From Alphaproteobacteria bacterium (lineage in GTDB: Bacteria > Pseudomonadota > Alphaproteobacteria > UBA828), in assembly GCA_011523425.1 (NCBI GenBank), contig WTGU01000077.1, positions 42,118-106,117 on the forward strand: 64,000 nt of DNA. Reading direction: 5' to 3'. The translations under genes were made by a program, and so were the position numbers. Of the stretch, positions 19,370 through 28,388 are shown one piece after another. A model generated the notes under the pieces. The model was not told where the DNA came from. It did not search any database and was given only the letters and a program-made list of their open reading frames with translations. Position 1 is the stretch's first letter. Each line of letters begins with the position of its first letter.

Positions 19370-20961
19370 GCGGAGCCATCGATCCCGTGACCCTCGAGGT
19401 GATCCGCCACGCGCTGACGGCGACGGCGGAGGAGATGTCGCTCGTGGTCATGCGCTCGGCGCGCTCGCCGCTGCTGCGCGAGGCCGGCGATCTCTCGTCC
19501 GCGCTGACCGATGCCGACGGCCACCTCATCGCCCAGGGCCGCGACATTCCCATGCACATGGGGGTGATGAGCTTCACCGTCCGTGAGTTCCTGAAGCGGG
19601 TGCCGCGCGAGCGGCTGGAGCCCGGCGACGTCTGGTTCCTCAACCTGCCGGAGGTCGGCGGCAACCACCTGCCGGACGTGAAGGCGATCCGGCCGATCTT
19701 CGTGGACGGGGTCATCGTGGCCTTCGCGGCGAGCCTCGCCCACTGGGCGGATATCGGCGGCGCCGTGCCCGGCAGCTACGTCGCCGGCGCCACCGACGCC
19801 TGGCAGGAGGGCCTGCGCATCCCGCCCTTCCGTCTCTTCACCGCCGCCGGGCCCGACCGCGAGAAGCTCGACATGATCTGCGCCAACGTGCGCGGCGCGG
19901 ACGAGCGCGAAGGCGACATCCTGGCGCAGGTCGCGGCCAGCCGGGCGGCCGAGGAGCGCGTGCACCAGATCTGCGCCGAGCACGGCACCGGAACGGTGAC
20001 CGCCGCCATCGCCGCCATTCACGACCGGGCCGAGGCGCAGATGCGCACAGCGCTCGCGGCGATCCCCGACGGCGACTACGCGGGCGAGGACTGGCTCGAC
20101 GACGATGCCGGCGGCGGCGGCCCCGTCGCCGTCCGCGTGCGTGCGACTATCGCGGGCGACAGCGCGCGCTTCGACTTCTCGGAGACCGACGACGCGGCAC
20201 GGGGGCCGGTGAACACCACGCCCTTCATCGCCGCGGCCTCGGTCTTCTACGTGGTGAAGGCGCTGTTCGGCCCCGACATCCAGCCGAGCGGCGGCTGCTA
20301 CCGGCCGCTGGAGATCGTGACCCGGCCCGGCTCGCTGCTCGATCCTGGCCCGGAAAGCCCCGTGGTGGGCGGCAATCACGAGACCTCGCAGCGGATCGCC
20401 GATGCCGTGTTCCGCGCGCTTGAGCCCACCGGGCCGGAGCGGCTCACGGCCGGCGGGCCGACCACGTCGGGCCTGGTGCTCTTCGGCGGCAGGCGGAGCG
20501 ACGGCGCCTGGACCACGCTCTACGAGGTCCACGGCGGCGGCGAGGGCGCGCGGCACGACCGCGACGGGGCGCCGGTGATCCGGGTCCACATGTCCAACGT
20601 GATGAACACGCCGGCCGAGGTGGTCGAGGCCGAGTATCCCATCCGCATCGAGTACCAGCGCCTGCGCCGCGACTCCGGCGGTGCCGGCCGCCATCGGGGC
20701 GGCGAGGGGCTGCATCGCGAATACAGGGTTCTGGGCGACGACATGTCGGTGACCTCGATGTTCGAGCGCCGCGTGGTGCCGCCCTACGGCCTGCAGGGCG
20801 GCGAGGAAGGCGCGCCCTTCCGCGTGACCGTCGTCCACGCGGATGGCCGCAGCTACGACATGCCGGGCAAGGCGAACCTCCGGCTCGGCGAGAACGACCT
20901 CGTCGTGGTCGAGAGCTGCGGCGGCGGCGGATACGGGCAGCCGGAAAGTGAAGGCCGATGA
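19366..20961 (+). CDS. hyuB: hydantoinase/oxoprolinase subunit B (HyuB)
   Basis: A 531-residue partner of HyuA. Family signatures are IDPVTLEVIRHALTATAEEM at the start, the GDLSSALTDADGHLIAQGRD motif, NLPEVGGNHLPDVKAI, and the late GGAGRHRGGEGLHREY. The GTG start overlaps the hyuA stop (GTGA), so the two are translationally coupled. HyuA and HyuB form one enzyme complex in known members. The following SDR gene overlaps its stop by four bases. Confidence 0.93.
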   Translation: MSGAIDPVTLEVIRHALTATAEEMSLVVMRSARSPLLREAGDLSSALTDADGHLIAQGRDIPMHMGVMSFTVREFLKRVPRERLEPGDVWFLNLPEVGGNHLPDVKAIRPIFVDGVIVAFAASLAHWADIGGAVPGSYVAGATDAWQEGLRIPPFRLFTAAGPDREKLDMICANVRGADEREGDILAQVAASRAAEERVHQICAEHGTGTVTAAIAAIHDRAEAQMRTALAAIPDGDYAGEDWLDDDAGGGGPVAVRVRATIAGDSARFDFSETDDAARGPVNTTPFIAAASVFYVVKALFGPDIQPSGGCYRPLEIVTRPGSLLDPGPESPVVGGNHETSQRIADAVFRALEPTGPERLTAGGPTTSGLVLFGGRRSDGAWTTLYEVHGGGEGARHDRDGAPVIRVHMSNVMNTPAEVVEAEYPIRIEYQRLRRDSGGAGRHRGGEGLHREYRVLGDDMSVTSMFERRVVPPYGLQGGEEGAPFRVTVVHADGRSYDMPGKANLRLGENDLVVVESCGGGGYGQPESEGR

Positions 20962-21773
20962 ACGGACGAACGAATCGGGGGAACGGTGCTGTGAAGCTGG
21001 ATGGCAGGAAGACGATCGTCACGGGCGCGGCGAAGGGCATGGGCGCGGCCATCACGACGACGCTCGCGCGCGAGGGCGCCGACGTCGTGCTGACCGCCCG
21101 CGACACCGAGCCGCTCGAACGGGTGGCGGACGATGTCCGGGCGCTGGGGCGCACGGCCCACGTGATCGGCTGCGACGTGACCGAGGATGCCGAGGTCAAG
21201 GCCATGGTCGATGCGGCGCTCGGCGCCTTCGACGGGCGCATCGACATCCTGGTCAACATCGCCGGCGTCACCGGGCCGATCGAGACCCCGGTGCAGGACA
21301 TCGACGTGGCCGACTTCGACTACGTCATCACCGCCAACGAGCGCGGCACCTTCCTGCCCATCAAGTATGTGGTGCCGACCATGATCGCCCAGCGAAGCGG
21401 CAAGATCGTCAATATCGGCGGCACCTCGGGCCTGCGCGGCTACGCCATGCGGACCGCCTACAGCGCGTCCAAGTGGGCGGTACGCGGGATCACGCGCACC
21501 GTCGCGCTCGAGGTCGGCAAGTACAACGTCAACGTCAACGCCGTCTGCCCCGGCATCGTCGAGACCCCGCGCATGCAGAAGCTCTGTGAGGAGAAGGCCC
21601 GCGTGCGCGGCTGGACCATCGAGGAGGTCTACGACGAGTACGTGCAGGAGATGTGCCTGAAGCGCGTCACCACCTGCCAGGACGTGGCCAACGCCGTGCT
21701 CTTCATGGCGAGCGAGGACAGCCGCCAGATCACCGGCCAGGCCATCACGGTCGACGGCGGCTGGGACGTGTGA
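20958..21773 (+). CDS. short-chain dehydrogenase/reductase
   Basis: A 271-residue classical SDR: cofactor motif TGAAKGMG (22-29), NIAG in place of NNAG (100-103), and catalytic Ser157 (GGTSG), Tyr168 and Lys172 (YSASK). It ends ITGQAITVDGGWDV, as is usual. Arg48 after the second strand (LTARD) suggests a preference for NADP(H), though this is weak. It would oxidise an alcohol or reduce a carbonyl in the pathway encoded here. The ATG overlaps the hyuB stop; an in-frame GTG at 20991 is an alternative start. Confidence 0.9.
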   Translation: MNGRTNRGNGAVKLDGRKTIVTGAAKGMGAAITTTLAREGADVVLTARDTEPLERVADDVRALGRTAHVIGCDVTEDAEVKAMVDAALGAFDGRIDILVNIAGVTGPIETPVQDIDVADFDYVITANERGTFLPIKYVVPTMIAQRSGKIVNIGGTSGLRGYAMRTAYSASKWAVRGITRTVALEVGKYNVNVNAVCPGIVETPRMQKLCEEKARVRGWTIEEVYDEYVQEMCLKRVTTCQDVANAVLFMASEDSRQITGQAITVDGGWDV

Positions 21774-21807
21774 GGCGGCAGCGCAGGCGATAGCGGGAGG
21801 CGTCACG

Positions 21808-22674
21808 ATGTACGCGCCGTTCGAACTGGACATTCCGAACGATCTGGCGGGCGCCTTGGCGGCGCTCGCGAACGGGGACGGCGAGGCGGTTCTCCCCCTC
21901 GCCGGCGGCACCAACCTCATCGTCGACATCCGCGCCGGGCGCGAGCGGCCCGACCGGATGGTGGGTCTCGACGGGGTCGACGAGCTCAAGGGCATGGAGT
22001 TCGGGCCGGAGCGCATCGCCATCGGCGGCCGCACCACGGTGAGCGACCTGCTGCGCTCGCCCGAGATCGCCCGGGAGGCGCCCTCGCTGGTCGAAGCCGC
22101 GCGCCTCTTCGGCGGCCTGATGGTGCGCAACACAGGCACCGTCGCCGGCAACATCGCCAGCGGCTCGCCGGCGGCCGACCTGGTGCCGCCGCTGCTCACG
22201 CTCGACGCCGAACTGACGCTTCAGAGCGCCGCGTCCACGCGCACGCTGGCGCTGGACGACTACTACCTCGGCTACAAGCAGGACGCGCGGCGGCCGGACG
22301 AGCTGATCACCCGGATCTCGTGGCCGCGCCTGCCGAGGGATTCCGTCAACACCTTCTACAAGCTCGCCCGGCGCAAGGGCGATGCGATTACGGTGACCGG
22401 CGTGGCGGTGACGCTCGCGGCGGCGGGTGGCACCTGCACCACGGCGCGGATCGCGCTCGCGTCCGTCGCGCCGGTGGTGCGCCGCGTCAAGGAGGCCGAG
22501 GCGCTGCTGGAGGGCCGGGCGCTGACGCCGGCGCTGATCGACGAGGCGGCGGAAGCGGCGGCGGAGGCGTGCACGCCCATCGACGATATCCGGGCCTCCG
22601 CCGATTACCGCCGACACACGGTCCGGGCGCTGACCCGCCGCCTCGTTGCCGGGGCGTGGGACCGGCTGGCCTAG
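21808..22674 (+). CDS. molybdenum hydroxylase set A, FAD subunit (CoxM/XdhB-like)
   Basis: A 288-residue FAD-binding subunit of the xanthine dehydrogenase/CO dehydrogenase family, passing electrons from the iron-sulphur subunit to an acceptor. FAD motifs are LPLAGGTNLIVDIRAG (near 30-45) and VRNTGTVAGNIASGSPAADL (about 108-127). The C-terminal domain ends DYRRHTVRALTRRL. A GGGAGG lies before the ATG. It is the first of three genes (FAD, 2Fe-2S, Mo) that follow the SDR gene after 34 bases. Confidence 0.93.
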   Translation: MYAPFELDIPNDLAGALAALANGDGEAVLPLAGGTNLIVDIRAGRERPDRMVGLDGVDELKGMEFGPERIAIGGRTTVSDLLRSPEIAREAPSLVEAARLFGGLMVRNTGTVAGNIASGSPAADLVPPLLTLDAELTLQSAASTRTLALDDYYLGYKQDARRPDELITRISWPRLPRDSVNTFYKLARRKGDAITVTGVAVTLAAAGGTCTTARIALASVAPVVRRVKEAEALLEGRALTPALIDEAAEAAAEACTPIDDIRASADYRRHTVRALTRRLVAGAWDRLA

Positions 22675-22687
22675 GGGAGTGACGCGC

Positions 22688-23176
22688 ATGTCCGAGACAA
22701 GAAACATCACGCTCCGCATCAACGGCCGCGGGGAGGAGGGGCGTTTCCCCGCCCATCGCACCCTGCTGGAGGCGCTGCGCCAGCTCGGCCACATGGAGGT
22801 GAAGTGCGGCTGCGAGAAGGGCGACTGCGGCGCCTGCGCCGTGCTGCTGGACGGCATGGCCGTGGACAGTTGCCTGACGCTGGCCTGGATGGCGGCCGGC
22901 AAGGAGGTCACCACCGTCTCCGGCCTCGGCGATCTCGATGCGCCCCATCCCTTGCAGGAGGCGTTCGCCGACAGCGGCGCCGCGCAGTGCGGCTACTGCA
23001 TTCCGGGGATCATCATCGCGGCCCAGGCGATCATCGCCGAGAACCCGGAGCCGAGCGAGGACGACATTCGCCTCGGCCTCAGCGGCAATCTCTGCCGCTG
23101 CACCGGCTACACCAAGATCTTCGAGGCCATCGCCGACGCGGCCAGAGAGATGCGCGCCGAGGGAGGTGAGCAATGA
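22688..23176 (+). CDS. molybdenum hydroxylase set A, 2Fe-2S subunit (CoxS-like)
   Basis: A 162-residue electron-transfer subunit with two [2Fe-2S] clusters. The plant-type ferredoxin cluster uses Cys42, 47, 50 and 62 (CEKGDCGACAV). The helical-domain cluster uses Cys101, 104, 136 and 138 (CGYCIPG and LCRCTGY). ATG 22688 is chosen because GGGGAG lies 8 bases before it; an in-frame GTG lies at 22679. The stop overlaps the start of the Mo subunit gene (ATGA). Confidence 0.95.
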   Translation: MSETRNITLRINGRGEEGRFPAHRTLLEALRQLGHMEVKCGCEKGDCGACAVLLDGMAVDSCLTLAWMAAGKEVTTVSGLGDLDAPHPLQEAFADSGAAQCGYCIPGIIIAAQAIIAENPEPSEDDIRLGLSGNLCRCTGYTKIFEAIADAAREMRAEGGEQ

Positions 23177-25515
23177 CCTACACCGACATCGATCCGGGGG
23201 CGCTGGCCAACGTCCAGTTCCGGCAGGTCGGCAAGCCGCTGACCCGCACCGACGCGCCGGGCAAGGTCACCGGGCGGACGCCCTACGCCGGCGATTACGT
23301 GATGCCGAACATGCTGCACATGCGGGTGGCGCGCGCCGACGTCGCGAGCGCCCGCCTCGTCCGCCTCGATGTCTCCCGCGCCAGGGCGCTCAAGGGTGTC
23401 GCCTGCGTGCTGACCGCTGCCGATATGCCCGACCGCACGTCGGCCACCGACATCCCGGGCCAGACCGGCCAGAAGAGGCTGGATACCGACCAGCCGGTCC
23501 TGGTGAAGGATCGGGTCCGCTACTTCGGCGAGCCGCTGGCGCTGATCGCGGCCGAGACGCGCGACATCGCCGACCACGCGGCGGCGCTCGTCGAGTTCGA
23601 GCTGGAGCCGATCCCCGGCGTCTACGACCCGCTGGAGGCGCTGAAGCCCGGCGCGCCGCAGGTCTATGGCGAAGACAACATCGTGGCCACGCGCAGGATC
23701 AGGAAGGGCGATGTCGAGGCGGGATTCGCCCGGGCCGATCTCATCGTCGAGAACACCTACAAGACGCCGTTCCAGGAGCACGCCTTCCTCGAGCCGGAGG
23801 TGGGCCTCGCCTGGGTGGACGAGAACGACGTGGTCAACATCCGCGTCTCGACCCAGGTGATCGAGCACTTCCGGCCGATCGCCGACGCCATCGGCGTGCC
23901 GCACAACAAGGTCCGCGTGCGGGGCGCGCTGGTGGGCGGCGGCTTCGGCGGCAAGGAGGACATGACCGTCGAGGTCTATCTCGCGCTGCTCGCCAAGCAC
24001 ACGGGCAGGCCGGTGCGGCTGGAATACTCGCGCGAGGATTCCTTCGTGGGCCACGGCAAGCGCCACCCCTTCATCCTCACCTACCGCACCGGCGTGACGA
24101 AGGAGGGCAAGATCACGGCCCTCGACGTGACGATGATCGCGGACGCCGGCGCCTACGTCTTCCTCAGCCCCTACGTCATCCTCTATGCGCTGGTCGCCGC
24201 CCCCGGCCCCTACCGGGTCGACAACATCAATGTCTTCGCGCAAGCCGTCGCCACCAACAACATGTACACGAGCGCCTTCCGCGGCTTCGGCGCGCTGCAG
24301 GCCTGCGCGGCCTACGAGCAGCAGATGGACGAGATCGCGGACGCGCTCGGCATCGACCGCCTGGAACTCCGCCGGCGCAACTTCCTCAAGACCGGCGAGC
24401 CCATGTCCACCGGCTTCGTGCCGCCGAGCGCCATCTGGACCGAGCAGTGCGCGGAGAAGGCCTGGGCCGGGCTGGGCGAACCCACGCCGGCGCAAGGCCC
24501 GATACGGACCGGGCGCGGCCTCGCCTGCTACCAGCAGAGCTACGGCCGCCTGACCTTCCTGCACGACACGTCGGAGGCCTGGGTCGGGGTCGAGATGGAC
24601 GGCACCGTCGTGGTGCGCTCCGGCGTCACCGACATCGGCGCCGGCCAGATTTCGGCGATCGGCCAGATCGCGGTGGAGGTGCTGGGCGTCACGCTGGACA
24701 ACGTCGTCATCTACAACAGCGATTCCGCCGTGACCCCGCTCGCCGGCACCACGACCGCGACGCGCGCGCTCTACATGACCGGCAACGCCGCCAAGCAGGC
24801 GGCCGAAGGGCTTCGCGCCCGGCTGGTCGAACGCGCGGCGCAGGAGTTCGGCGTGGCGCCCGACGAGATCGACATGGGCTTCAACGAGGTCTTCGTCATC
24901 GACAGACCGGAGAAGACCATGCCGCTGGTCGACCTGGTGCGGATCTGCGCGGCCGAGGGCATTCACCGCTCGGAACTGGCCATCTTCCGCGCCCCGTTCG
25001 GCGATTTCCTCGATCCCGAGACCGGCCAGGGGCAGGCCCATCCCGACTATGCCTACGGCGCTCACGCGGTGGAGGTCTCCGTCGACGTGGAGACCGGCGA
25101 GGTCGAGGTGCTGAAGAGCGTGGCCGCGCACGATGTCGGCCAGTGCATCAACCCGGCGGCGGTCGAGGGCCAGATCCAGGGAGGCGCGCAGAACGGGCAG
25201 GGCTACGCGCTCAGCGAGGAGATGCTCTACGAGGAGGGCCGCCTGGTCACGCCGTCCTTCAGCGAATACCTGATGCCGACGGCCATGGACATGCCGAAGG
25301 TCGAGTGCATCATCCTCGAATCCCGCAGCGGCGTGGGGCCCTTTGGCGCCAAGGGCATCGGCGAGCCGGCCATGACCGCCGTGGCGCCCGCCATCGCCAA
25401 CGCCGTCGCCGACGCCATCGGCGTGCGCGTCTTCGAGATGCCGATCACGCCGGAGCGCGTGGTCCGGGCGTTGCACGGGAAGGGCGCGGCGGAACAGGGC
25501 CGGGATCCGGCGTGA
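23173..25515 (+). CDS. molybdenum hydroxylase set A, molybdopterin (catalytic) subunit
   Basis: A 780-residue Mo-cofactor subunit of the xanthine dehydrogenase family. The key features are GGGFGGKED (near residue 256), the active-site loop AFRGFGALQ (about 368) and the catalytic Glu in GAKGIGEPAMT (about 728). The loop lacks the AYRCSF Cys of form I CO dehydrogenase, so it is not a CO dehydrogenase. It more likely hydroxylates an N-heterocycle or oxidises an aldehyde. The substrate is unknown; the neighbouring histamine and hydantoinase genes make an imidazole compound an attractive guess. No maturation factor (XdhC/CoxF type) is encoded nearby. Confidence 0.93.
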   Translation: MTYTDIDPGALANVQFRQVGKPLTRTDAPGKVTGRTPYAGDYVMPNMLHMRVARADVASARLVRLDVSRARALKGVACVLTAADMPDRTSATDIPGQTGQKRLDTDQPVLVKDRVRYFGEPLALIAAETRDIADHAAALVEFELEPIPGVYDPLEALKPGAPQVYGEDNIVATRRIRKGDVEAGFARADLIVENTYKTPFQEHAFLEPEVGLAWVDENDVVNIRVSTQVIEHFRPIADAIGVPHNKVRVRGALVGGGFGGKEDMTVEVYLALLAKHTGRPVRLEYSREDSFVGHGKRHPFILTYRTGVTKEGKITALDVTMIADAGAYVFLSPYVILYALVAAPGPYRVDNINVFAQAVATNNMYTSAFRGFGALQACAAYEQQMDEIADALGIDRLELRRRNFLKTGEPMSTGFVPPSAIWTEQCAEKAWAGLGEPTPAQGPIRTGRGLACYQQSYGRLTFLHDTSEAWVGVEMDGTVVVRSGVTDIGAGQISAIGQIAVEVLGVTLDNVVIYNSDSAVTPLAGTTTATRALYMTGNAAKQAAEGLRARLVERAAQEFGVAPDEIDMGFNEVFVIDRPEKTMPLVDLVRICAAEGIHRSELAIFRAPFGDFLDPETGQGQAHPDYAYGAHAVEVSVDVETGEVEVLKSVAAHDVGQCINPAAVEGQIQGGAQNGQGYALSEEMLYEEGRLVTPSFSEYLMPTAMDMPKVECIILESRSGVGPFGAKGIGEPAMTAVAPAIANAVADAIGVRVFEMPITPERVVRALHGKGAAEQGRDPA

Positions 25516-25540
25516 GCGCCGGCCCGCGGCGAGCCGAGGC

Positions 25541-26302
25541 ATGTCCGAGACCAACGACAAGCCGCTGAGCCGGTACATCCGGGTGCTGGAGACGGTCGCC
25601 CACGCCAGGACGGGCGTGACGCTCACGGACATCGCCAGGGAGCTGGAGCTGCATCCGGGGACGGCGCATCGCCTGATCCGCGGTCTCGTCGCTCTCGACC
25701 TGCTGCACAGTCCGGCCGGGACCAAGAGCTACGTGGCCGGTGCCAGGCTTCAGTCTCTGCTCCACGCGACCATGGACCGCGCGGGCTATGCGGCGTTCGC
25801 GAAGTCCGTCCTCGACGGGCTCGTGGCGGAGTTCGGCGAGACCGCCCATCTGGCGCGGCTGAGCGGCGACTTCGCCGAGTCCGTGCTGATGGAGCAGCCG
25901 TCGGGCTCCGACCGCGCCTTCGTGCAGCCGGGGCGCCAGCTTCCGTTGCACGCGGCGGCGTCGGGCAAGGCGATCCTCGCCTTTCAGGACGAGGACTTCG
26001 TGGCGCGCTATCTCACGCGGCCGCGCGAGCAGTTCACGGAAAGGACCAAGGTCGGCGAGACCGCCATCCGCAACGAGATCGACCGCATTCGCGCCGACGG
26101 GATGGCGGTCTGCGACAACGAGCTCGACAGCGGCGTGCTCAGCTACGGGCACCCGGTGCGGATCGGCGGCGGTCAGGTCCTCTATTCGGTCGGCATCACC
26201 GGGCTCGCCGACCGCTTTCGCCCCATCGATCGCTCCAGGATCAAGCTGAGGCTCTCGGAGGCGGCGGCCGATCTCGGCAGGAGGCTCGGCTTCACAGGCT
26301 AA
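25541..26302 (+). CDS. IclR-family transcriptional regulator
   Basis: A 253-residue regulator with an N-terminal winged helix (LTDIARELELHPGTAHRLIR at about 27-46) and a C-terminal IclR ligand-binding domain (GETAHLARLSGD, LPLHAAASGKAILAF, RADGMAVCDNELDSGVLSYG). IclR proteins usually control nearby catabolic operons and bind small aromatic or carboxylic effectors. The gene is on the same strand as its neighbours, 25 bases after the molybdenum hydroxylase and directly before the histidine decarboxylase. Its stop codon lies inside the ribosome-binding site of that gene, suggesting coupled expression. Confidence 0.92.
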   Translation: MSETNDKPLSRYIRVLETVAHARTGVTLTDIARELELHPGTAHRLIRGLVALDLLHSPAGTKSYVAGARLQSLLHATMDRAGYAAFAKSVLDGLVAEFGETAHLARLSGDFAESVLMEQPSGSDRAFVQPGRQLPLHAAASGKAILAFQDEDFVARYLTRPREQFTERTKVGETAIRNEIDRIRADGMAVCDNELDSGVLSYGHPVRIGGGQVLYSVGITGLADRFRPIDRSRIKLRLSEAAADLGRRLGFTG

Positions 26303-26314
26303 GGGAATGTGTCG

Positions 26315-27256
26315 ATGGTCGACTCACGCTTGGCGGACATCGTTCGAAACTGCCGGAACACGACGGCCAGCAGCTGCGGCGGCTATCTGGAGCCGACGGC
26401 CACGGGCCAACCGGGCGCCTACGTCTCGACGATCCTGCTTTCCACCGGCAGCGTCAATCTCGAGCAGTTTCCGGGCTACCCGTTCGAGGAGGACCTGGAC
26501 CAGGGCATGGCCGAGATCGTGTCCTACGACCGCGCCGAGTGTAACGATTCCTATATCGGCCAGGTCAACATGCTGCAGGCGTCGTCGTTCAGCGGCGTCA
26601 ACGGCGCCATCTGGGGCTACGACCTGGCGATCGAACCCCGCATCGGCAAGACCTATCCCGTCGGCCGCATCGAGAACATTCCCATCTACTCGCTCATTCC
26701 CCTGCGCGACGCCACCCGGCAGCTCTTCGGCGTTGCGGACTGCCGGCACTTCCCGCCGCAGGAGGGGGCGATGGTCGTCTGCGCCGAGAAGTACCGGACG
26801 AGCACGGTCTCCGACGGCAATCTGTGGATCTGGTGCGCGCTCGGCTTCGCGATTGCGGAAGATCGCGAGAACCACGCCTGCCTGTTCATGGAGGACACGG
26901 GCTCGCTGGCGCTGGGGCCGGACGGGGGACAGGCGGTGCGGGAGAGGCTCGACGACAGGCTCAACAGGATCGCCTATGCGGCGTATCTCTGCGGCGTGAA
27001 CCAGGGCGCAACCTACGAGAAGATCTATATCGGCTGGAAGGCGTCCCACATTCCCGAGAACCACGTCGGCTGCGCGCTCGCCTGCGCGCCGTACGTGACG
27101 CTGCCGACGGGCGCGTTCAGGAACATCACGCCCGAGACGGGCATCCTGGAGCTTTCGACGGACGAGTGGCTGTCCCGGGTCGGCCACTCCAGGGTGGAGG
27201 AGCCTGACTACGAGCTCGAGACCCTGACCGGGCCGAACATCCCGGCCGTGCAGTAG
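26315..27256 (+). CDS. hdcA: pyruvoyl-dependent histidine decarboxylase (HdcA family)
   Basis: A 313-residue proenzyme that closely follows the Lactobacillus-type pyruvoyl histidine decarboxylase over its whole length. The region IVSYDRAECNDSYIGQVNML is followed by the self-cleavage site QASSFSG. The chain should be cut between Ser90 and Ser91, turning Ser91 into the pyruvoyl group of the alpha chain. Counterparts of known active-site residues are present: Tyr71, Asp72 and Glu75 (SYDRAE), Lys159 (VVCAEK) and Glu193 (FMEDTG). The expected product is histamine. ATG 26315 has AAGGGA 8 bases upstream; an in-frame GTG lies at 26309. No histidine/histamine antiporter gene is adjacent, unlike the Lactobacillus operon. 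A related amino acid substrate is possible. Confidence 0.88.
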   Translation: MVDSRLADIVRNCRNTTASSCGGYLEPTATGQPGAYVSTILLSTGSVNLEQFPGYPFEEDLDQGMAEIVSYDRAECNDSYIGQVNMLQASSFSGVNGAIWGYDLAIEPRIGKTYPVGRIENIPIYSLIPLRDATRQLFGVADCRHFPPQEGAMVVCAEKYRTSTVSDGNLWIWCALGFAIAEDRENHACLFMEDTGSLALGPDGGQAVRERLDDRLNRIAYAAYLCGVNQGATYEKIYIGWKASHIPENHVGCALACAPYVTLPTGAFRNITPETGILELSTDEWLSRVGHSRVEEPDYELETLTGPNIPAVQ

Positions 27257-27302
27257 GCAACCGCTGCCACCCCCGACGGGCCGCTGACCGGAGCCTCGTG
27301 CG

Positions 27303-28388
27303 TTGACCGAGACGAGCATAGCGATCGACGTGCGCAATGCGGTGAAGCGCTTCGGCGCGGTCACGGCGCTCGCCGGCGCGTCGCTGACCATCCGGGACAA
27401 CGAGTTCTTCACGCTGCTCGGCCCGTCGGGCTGCGGCAAGACCACCCTGCTCCGCCTCATCGCCGGCTTCGAGGAGATTACCGAGGGCGAGATCCTCCTC
27501 TACGGCGAGGACCTCGGGGCGCTGCCGCCCAACCGGCGCCCGATCAACACCGTCTTCCAGCACTACGCGCTTTTCCCGCACATGACGGTGGCCGAGAACG
27601 TTGCCTTCGGCATGCGCAGGCTCGGCTGGACCAAGGCCGACATCGAGGCCCGGACGCTGCGCATCCTCGATCTGGTGAAGCTCGGCGACCTCGCGGCGCG
27701 TAGGCCCGCCCAGCTTTCCGGCGGGCAGCAGCAGCGGGTGGCACTCGCCCGCGCCATGGCGCCCCGGCCGAAGGTGCTCCTGCTCGACGAGCCGCTGTCC
27801 GCGCTCGACCTGAAGCTGCGTCAGGCCATGCGGATCGAGCTGAAGCAGATCCAGAAGGATACCGGCATCACCTTCGTCTTCGTCACCCACGACCAGGAAG
27901 AGGCGCTGACCATGTCGGACCGCATCGCCGTGATGTCGGCGGGCGAGATCCGGCAGGTGGGCACGCCGCGCGAGATCTACGAGGCGCCCCTCGACCGCTT
28001 CGTGGCCGACTTCATCGGCGAGACCAACGTGCTGGACGCGACCGTGCGGCGGGGGTCGGACGATGCGCTCACCTGCCACCTTACCAACGGGGCCGCGTTC
28101 CCGTGCCACGCGAGCGTGCCGCCCGAAGACGGGGCCTTCGCGCACGTGCTGATTCGGCCGGAGCGCCTCTCCCTCGTGCCCGAGGCGGCGTGCGACACCG
28201 GCCTCACGGGCGTGGTCGACCAGGCCGTCTACCTCGGCACCGACATCCAGTACGGCGTCCGGCTGGACGACGGGCCGGACGTCCTGGTCCGCGCGCAGAA
28301 CGTCGGCGCCGACGCGGTGACCCATCGCACCGGCGACCGCGTGGGCCTCGCCATCGCCCCCGGCGCGGCACGGCTCCTGGTGGACTGA
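27303..28388 (+). CDS. Pot-type ABC importer ATPase (PotA-like)
   Basis: A 361-residue spermidine/putrescine-type ATPase. Walker A is GPSGCGKTT (40-48), the signature is LSGGQQQR (about 138) and Walker B/D-loop is LLLDEPLSALD. The H-loop is FVTHDQEEAL, followed by a TOBE domain. All catalytic motifs are intact. The start appears to be TTG, with GGAGC upstream, because the only nearby GTG runs into a stop. It lies 46 bases after hdcA, and its stop overlaps the next start by one base. With the following genes it should import a cationic amine or amino acid. Confidence 0.93.
   Translation: MTETSIAIDVRNAVKRFGAVTALAGASLTIRDNEFFTLLGPSGCGKTTLLRLIAGFEEITEGEILLYGEDLGALPPNRRPINTVFQHYALFPHMTVAENVAFGMRRLGWTKADIEARTLRILDLVKLGDLAARRPAQLSGGQQQRVALARAMAPRPKVLLLDEPLSALDLKLRQAMRIELKQIQKDTGITFVFVTHDQEEALTMSDRIAVMSAGEIRQVGTPREIYEAPLDRFVADFIGETNVLDATVRRGSDDALTCHLTNGAAFPCHASVPPEDGAFAHVLIRPERLSLVPEAACDTGLTGVVDQAVYLGTDIQYGVRLDDGPDVLVRAQNVGADAVTHRTGDRVGLAIAPGAARLLVD

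Noticed and set aside
23173..25515. Set A (or B to D) as an aerobic CO dehydrogenase
   Set aside because: None of the four Mo subunits has the AYRCSF-type loop with the Cys that binds copper; the loops read AFRGFG, AYRGFG or AYRGAG.
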